Shown here piece by piece: positions 4,518 through 6,198 of a stretch of 6,198 nucleotides of DNA; the stretch's first letter is position 1, and each line of letters opens with the position of its first letter. The position numbers and the translations under genes were made by a program. The stretch spans positions 1-6,198 of the forward strand of contig JAEOTF010000343.1 of the NCBI GenBank assembly GCA_016840025.1. Direction: 5' to 3'. This DNA is from Candidatus Hodarchaeota archaeon. Its GTDB lineage: Archaea > Asgardarchaeota > Heimdallarchaeia > Hodarchaeales > YT1-039. Below the pieces are notes generated by a model. The model searched no databases and had not been told where the DNA came from. It worked only from the letters and a program-made list of their open reading frames with translations.

Positions 4518-5338
4518 ATTTGAGAATATCGAATAACATACTTACGGCAATACTTTTGAAATAGGTGATAACCCGCACCTTCACGAACTGTTTGCATTGT
4601 TCTTTCCACTTGTTCTACCCGAGAACTTGCTAGAATTGTGAACCCATCTTTAAAGGCAGCGTGAGGAAGAATCTGCGCCGAAGGGCCAATTAAAACGCGC
4701 TCCCCTCTGATAGTGGGGAAAATCGTGAGAATTTCCTCAAATCCTTTATGCACAATGGCGGAGCCAGTTACTAACAAGTGATCTACGTTTTTTAATTTCT
4801 CCACAGAAGGAACCAAAGTGACTCCTTCTTTTGGTAACTGATGATGGCCACGTTGAAAAACAGTCGCATCTCGTAGTAAGATTTTACCGTTTTTCGCAAT
4901 AATTTGCCTGATTAAAGGATGAATTGCACCTACCATACCGATTCGTAAGCCTGCGGGGTTAGGAAGCCATTCTGAACCATCGTTTACTACTTCAGTAGTA
5001 ATTTTTTCCCTTAGGAAGGTTTGAGAAAGAGCATTGATGGTTGCTAAACCCAAACTTCGTTCTGTAGGGCGATCTGAGAGAAAGAAATTCATTAACTCTT
5101 GCCACGAACGTTCTACAAGAGGATACTTCCCCCGAATAGGAGGTCTACGGGGATCGGTCATAGTAAATGAGAGCCCAACAATGTCGTCAGTAGTGCGAAC
5201 AGCACAGAAGGTGAGCCCCACTATGATTTCTCGAAGGTTAGGGAAAGAAATAGACGAAAAAGCGGACTTAATTTCATTCAAGGGAGTGACCCAACTAAAA
5301 TCAACCATAGAGTTAGACATAACCAATATACCCTTCAT
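4511..5338 (-). CDS. DUF4213/DUF364 domain protein (putative heavy-metal chelatase)
   Basis: The 275-residue product has the two-part layout of the family. An enolase-N-like DUF4213 part (about 15-110: IIVGLTFCAVRTTDDIVGLSFT, then ERSLGLATINALS) precedes a Rossmann-like DUF364 part (about 130-265: GMVGAIHPLIRQI, DHLLVTGSAIVHKGFEEIL, ERVLIGPSAQILPHAAFKDG, GYHLFQKYC). DUF364 proteins are annotated as putative heavy-metal chelatases and are often near metal or cofactor transport genes; the reaction is not established. The ATG at 5338 has AAGGA ten bases upstream, overlapping the TAA stop of the preceding regulator gene, so translation is probably coupled. Alternative ATGs at 5320 and 5308 would shorten the protein by 6 or 10 residues. 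It forms a two-gene unit with the Lrp-like regulator, which suggests that regulator responds to the metal or cofactor handled here (inference). Confidence 0.88.
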   Translation of the reverse strand: MKGILVMSNSMVDFSWVTPLNEIKSAFSSISFPNLREIIVGLTFCAVRTTDDIVGLSFTMTDPRRPPIRGKYPLVERSWQELMNFFLSDRPTERSLGLATINALSQTFLREKITTEVVNDGSEWLPNPAGLRIGMVGAIHPLIRQIIAKNGKILLRDATVFQRGHHQLPKEGVTLVPSVEKLKNVDHLLVTGSAIVHKGFEEILTIFPTIRGERVLIGPSAQILPHAAFKDGFTILASSRVEQVERTMQTVREGAGYHLFQKYCRKYVIRYSQIP

Positions 5339-5351
5339 CCATTCTTAGTCC

Positions 5352-5933
5352 TTAGCTTGGAACTTCAGAAAAAAGAGTTCCTCGATAGGTTGAAGTTTGT
5401 GGACAACCAATGCAAATTTGCTGTTGGAACTTGACACAATCCTCACAATTTAGCCCACAGAGAGATGTTTCATTATTTTCTTCTTTAACAGGAATATCAA
5501 TGGGGAGAAATAAGGGCTGCAACTCCGAACCTACTATTAAAACGCTACTCCGTCTAATATCGGAAGTTTTCCGTAAGAAACATGAACTAAGAAGTACTTC
5601 AAGAAGATCTCGATCTTCAGCATATACAAAGGCGACGATATCATAATGTCCTAAAACAGAGGCGGCGTAAATGACCCGGGGACATTTAGAATAAGTTTCT
5701 AAAATCCGAATTCGTCCCATTTCACTGGCTGATTCAATGAGTATTATAGCGGTTATTAAATTAAGTTGATTAGGATTAACTAGACCACGAATATGGAGAG
5801 TTTTTGTTTTTTCGAGTTTTATTAAGCGATCTCGAACAGAAGAATGAGATAGACTCACCTGTTTTCCAAGTTGAGTCAGATTTACTTTTCCGTTTCTGCC
5901 AAGAAGTGCAATACCAGTTTGATCCAATTTCAT
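5352..5933 (-). CDS. Lrp/AsnC-type transcriptional regulator with C-terminal five-cysteine motif
   Basis: The product is 193 residues from the ATG at 5933. Residues 3-50 are an AsnC-type winged helix (MKLDQTGIALL, VNLTQLGKQVSLSHSSVRDR, LIKLEKT). The region about 55-140 resembles the ligand-binding RAM domain (LNLITAIILIES, VIYAASVLGHYDIVAFVYAE). The tail has C159-x3-C163-x2-C166-x7-C174-x2-C177-P, then T-x-YRG. Plain Lrp proteins are about 150 residues, so this tail is an addition; CGxxCxxC...CxGCP motifs are known in archaeal regulators and DUF3795-like proteins and fit a metal or Fe-S site. The frame is open to an ATG at 5966, but the ATG at 5933 has GAGGA at seven bases, matches the family start, and lies below a TATA box whose predicted start falls near 5960. 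The gene is followed after 13 bases by the DUF364 gene, so the two form an operon; autoregulation is plausible. Confidence 0.88.
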   Translation of the reverse strand: MKLDQTGIALLGRNGKVNLTQLGKQVSLSHSSVRDRLIKLEKTKTLHIRGLVNPNQLNLITAIILIESASEMGRIRILETYSKCPRVIYAASVLGHYDIVAFVYAEDRDLLEVLLSSCFLRKTSDIRRSSVLIVGSELQPLFLPIDIPVKEENNETSLCGLNCEDCVKFQQQICIGCPQTSTYRGTLFSEVPS

Positions 5934-5959
5934 AAGATTGTCCTCAATATGTGTGCCTA

Positions 5960-5995
5960 CCTTCATTTTGAATAAAATATGTTTAAATATCCTTC
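5960..5995 (-). promoter_or_regulatory. Archaeal-type promoter (BRE and TATA) for the regulator-DUF364 operon
   Basis: On the minus strand, 5995-5981 reads GAAGGATATTTAAAC: a purine-rich BRE-like stretch next to ATATTTAAA, a good archaeal TATA box. A start about 25 bases downstream falls near 5960, leaving a leader of about 27 bases that contains the GAGGA site at 5945-5941 and the ATG at 5933. The spacing supports the shorter gene start. No clear operator palindrome overlaps it. Confidence 0.55.
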
Positions 5996-6198
5996 AATAT
6001 TAAGATAATAATCAGGGCCTACATCCAAATGGAGAAAAATGTATATTATGGCAATGAGAGATAATAAGGCAAAATTAAGGACTAAATGTGGTCTTGAAGC
6101 CTTAAATCAGGACAATATTTCTATCTTTCTAGATGTTGTAGTTTTTTGGCGATCCCAGTTTTTCTGGAGTTAATATAAAAAAAGACTCCAAGTAAATA
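5996..6198. other. Terminal spacer with no convincing gene
   Basis: About 200 AT-rich bases upstream of the regulator operon. The only notable reading frame is a 41-codon plus-strand ORF (6048-6173, starting MAMRDNKAKL), with a GGAGA placed too far upstream and no recognised family. A weak 6-bp inverted pair (TGGAGT 6165-6170, ACTCCA 6185-6190) lies near the edge. It probably holds upstream sequence of the next gene outside the window. Confidence 0.45.

Noticed and set aside
5034..5348. Plus-strand ORF of 104 codons
   Set aside because: Antisense to the DUF364 gene; no family features.
5410..5646. Plus-strand ORF of 78 codons
   Set aside because: Antisense to the Lrp-type regulator gene; no family features.
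6048..6173. 41-codon plus-strand ORF at the window end
   Set aside because: Poorly placed ribosome binding site, no recognised family, AT-rich context; not enough to call a gene.
6165..6190. TGGAGT ... ACTCCA hairpin near the right edge
   Set aside because: Only six base pairs around a 14-base loop, with no gene end next to it in view; likely chance.

Overview
The window looks like a piece of an anaerobic archaeal chromosome. The coding set (MinD-type ATPase with an inserted ferredoxin domain, several NifX/NafY-fold proteins, a DUF134 regulator, a DUF5320 protein, an Lrp/AsnC regulator with a cysteine-rich tail, a DUF364 protein) is typical of methanogens and other anaerobic archaea. Purine-rich ribosome binding sites and AT-rich TATA-like boxes agree with that. 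Some anaerobic bacteria carry the same families, so the lineage cannot be fixed from this window. No rRNA, tRNA, insertion sequence, integrase or CRISPR array was seen.

Layout. From about 2874 down to 1 runs a leftward block of five genes: a Gly/Trp/Arg-rich DUF5320 protein, a NifX-fold protein with a coiled-coil tail, a short NifX-fold protein with a C-terminal Cys/His motif, a NifX-fold protein with a Gly/Arg repeat tail, and a MinD-type ATPase with two [4Fe-4S] motifs that is cut by the window edge close to its C-terminus. Diverging from this block is a DUF134 helix-turn-helix gene (3100-3468). A near-perfect 33-bp palindrome lies in front of the leftward block, and a copy of one of its arms lies directly in front of the DUF134 gene. 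I infer a shared operator for an autoregulated switch.

Next is a small leftward TusA-fold gene whose catalytic cysteine is replaced by tyrosine. It diverges from a rightward fourth NifX-fold gene that ends in a zinc-ribbon-like module. The right side holds a leftward pair: an Lrp/AsnC-type regulator with a five-cysteine C-terminal motif, and immediately after it a DUF4213/DUF364 (putative heavy-metal chelatase) gene. The last ~200 bases contain the promoter of that pair and no convincing gene.

How it may work together. NifX-fold proteins bind metal-sulfur clusters or cofactors in nitrogenase maturation, and the MinD/ferredoxin ATPases resemble Fe-S cluster carriers. With no nitrogenase or nifB gene in view, the locus is best read as an uncharacterised metal or metal-sulfur handling system. 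It has four differently tailed NifX-fold carriers, a P-loop Fe-S ATPase, a DUF5320 partner sharing a coiled coil with one carrier, and two regulators that may sense metal or redox state. This functional reading is inference; the gene families and sequence motifs are seen directly.
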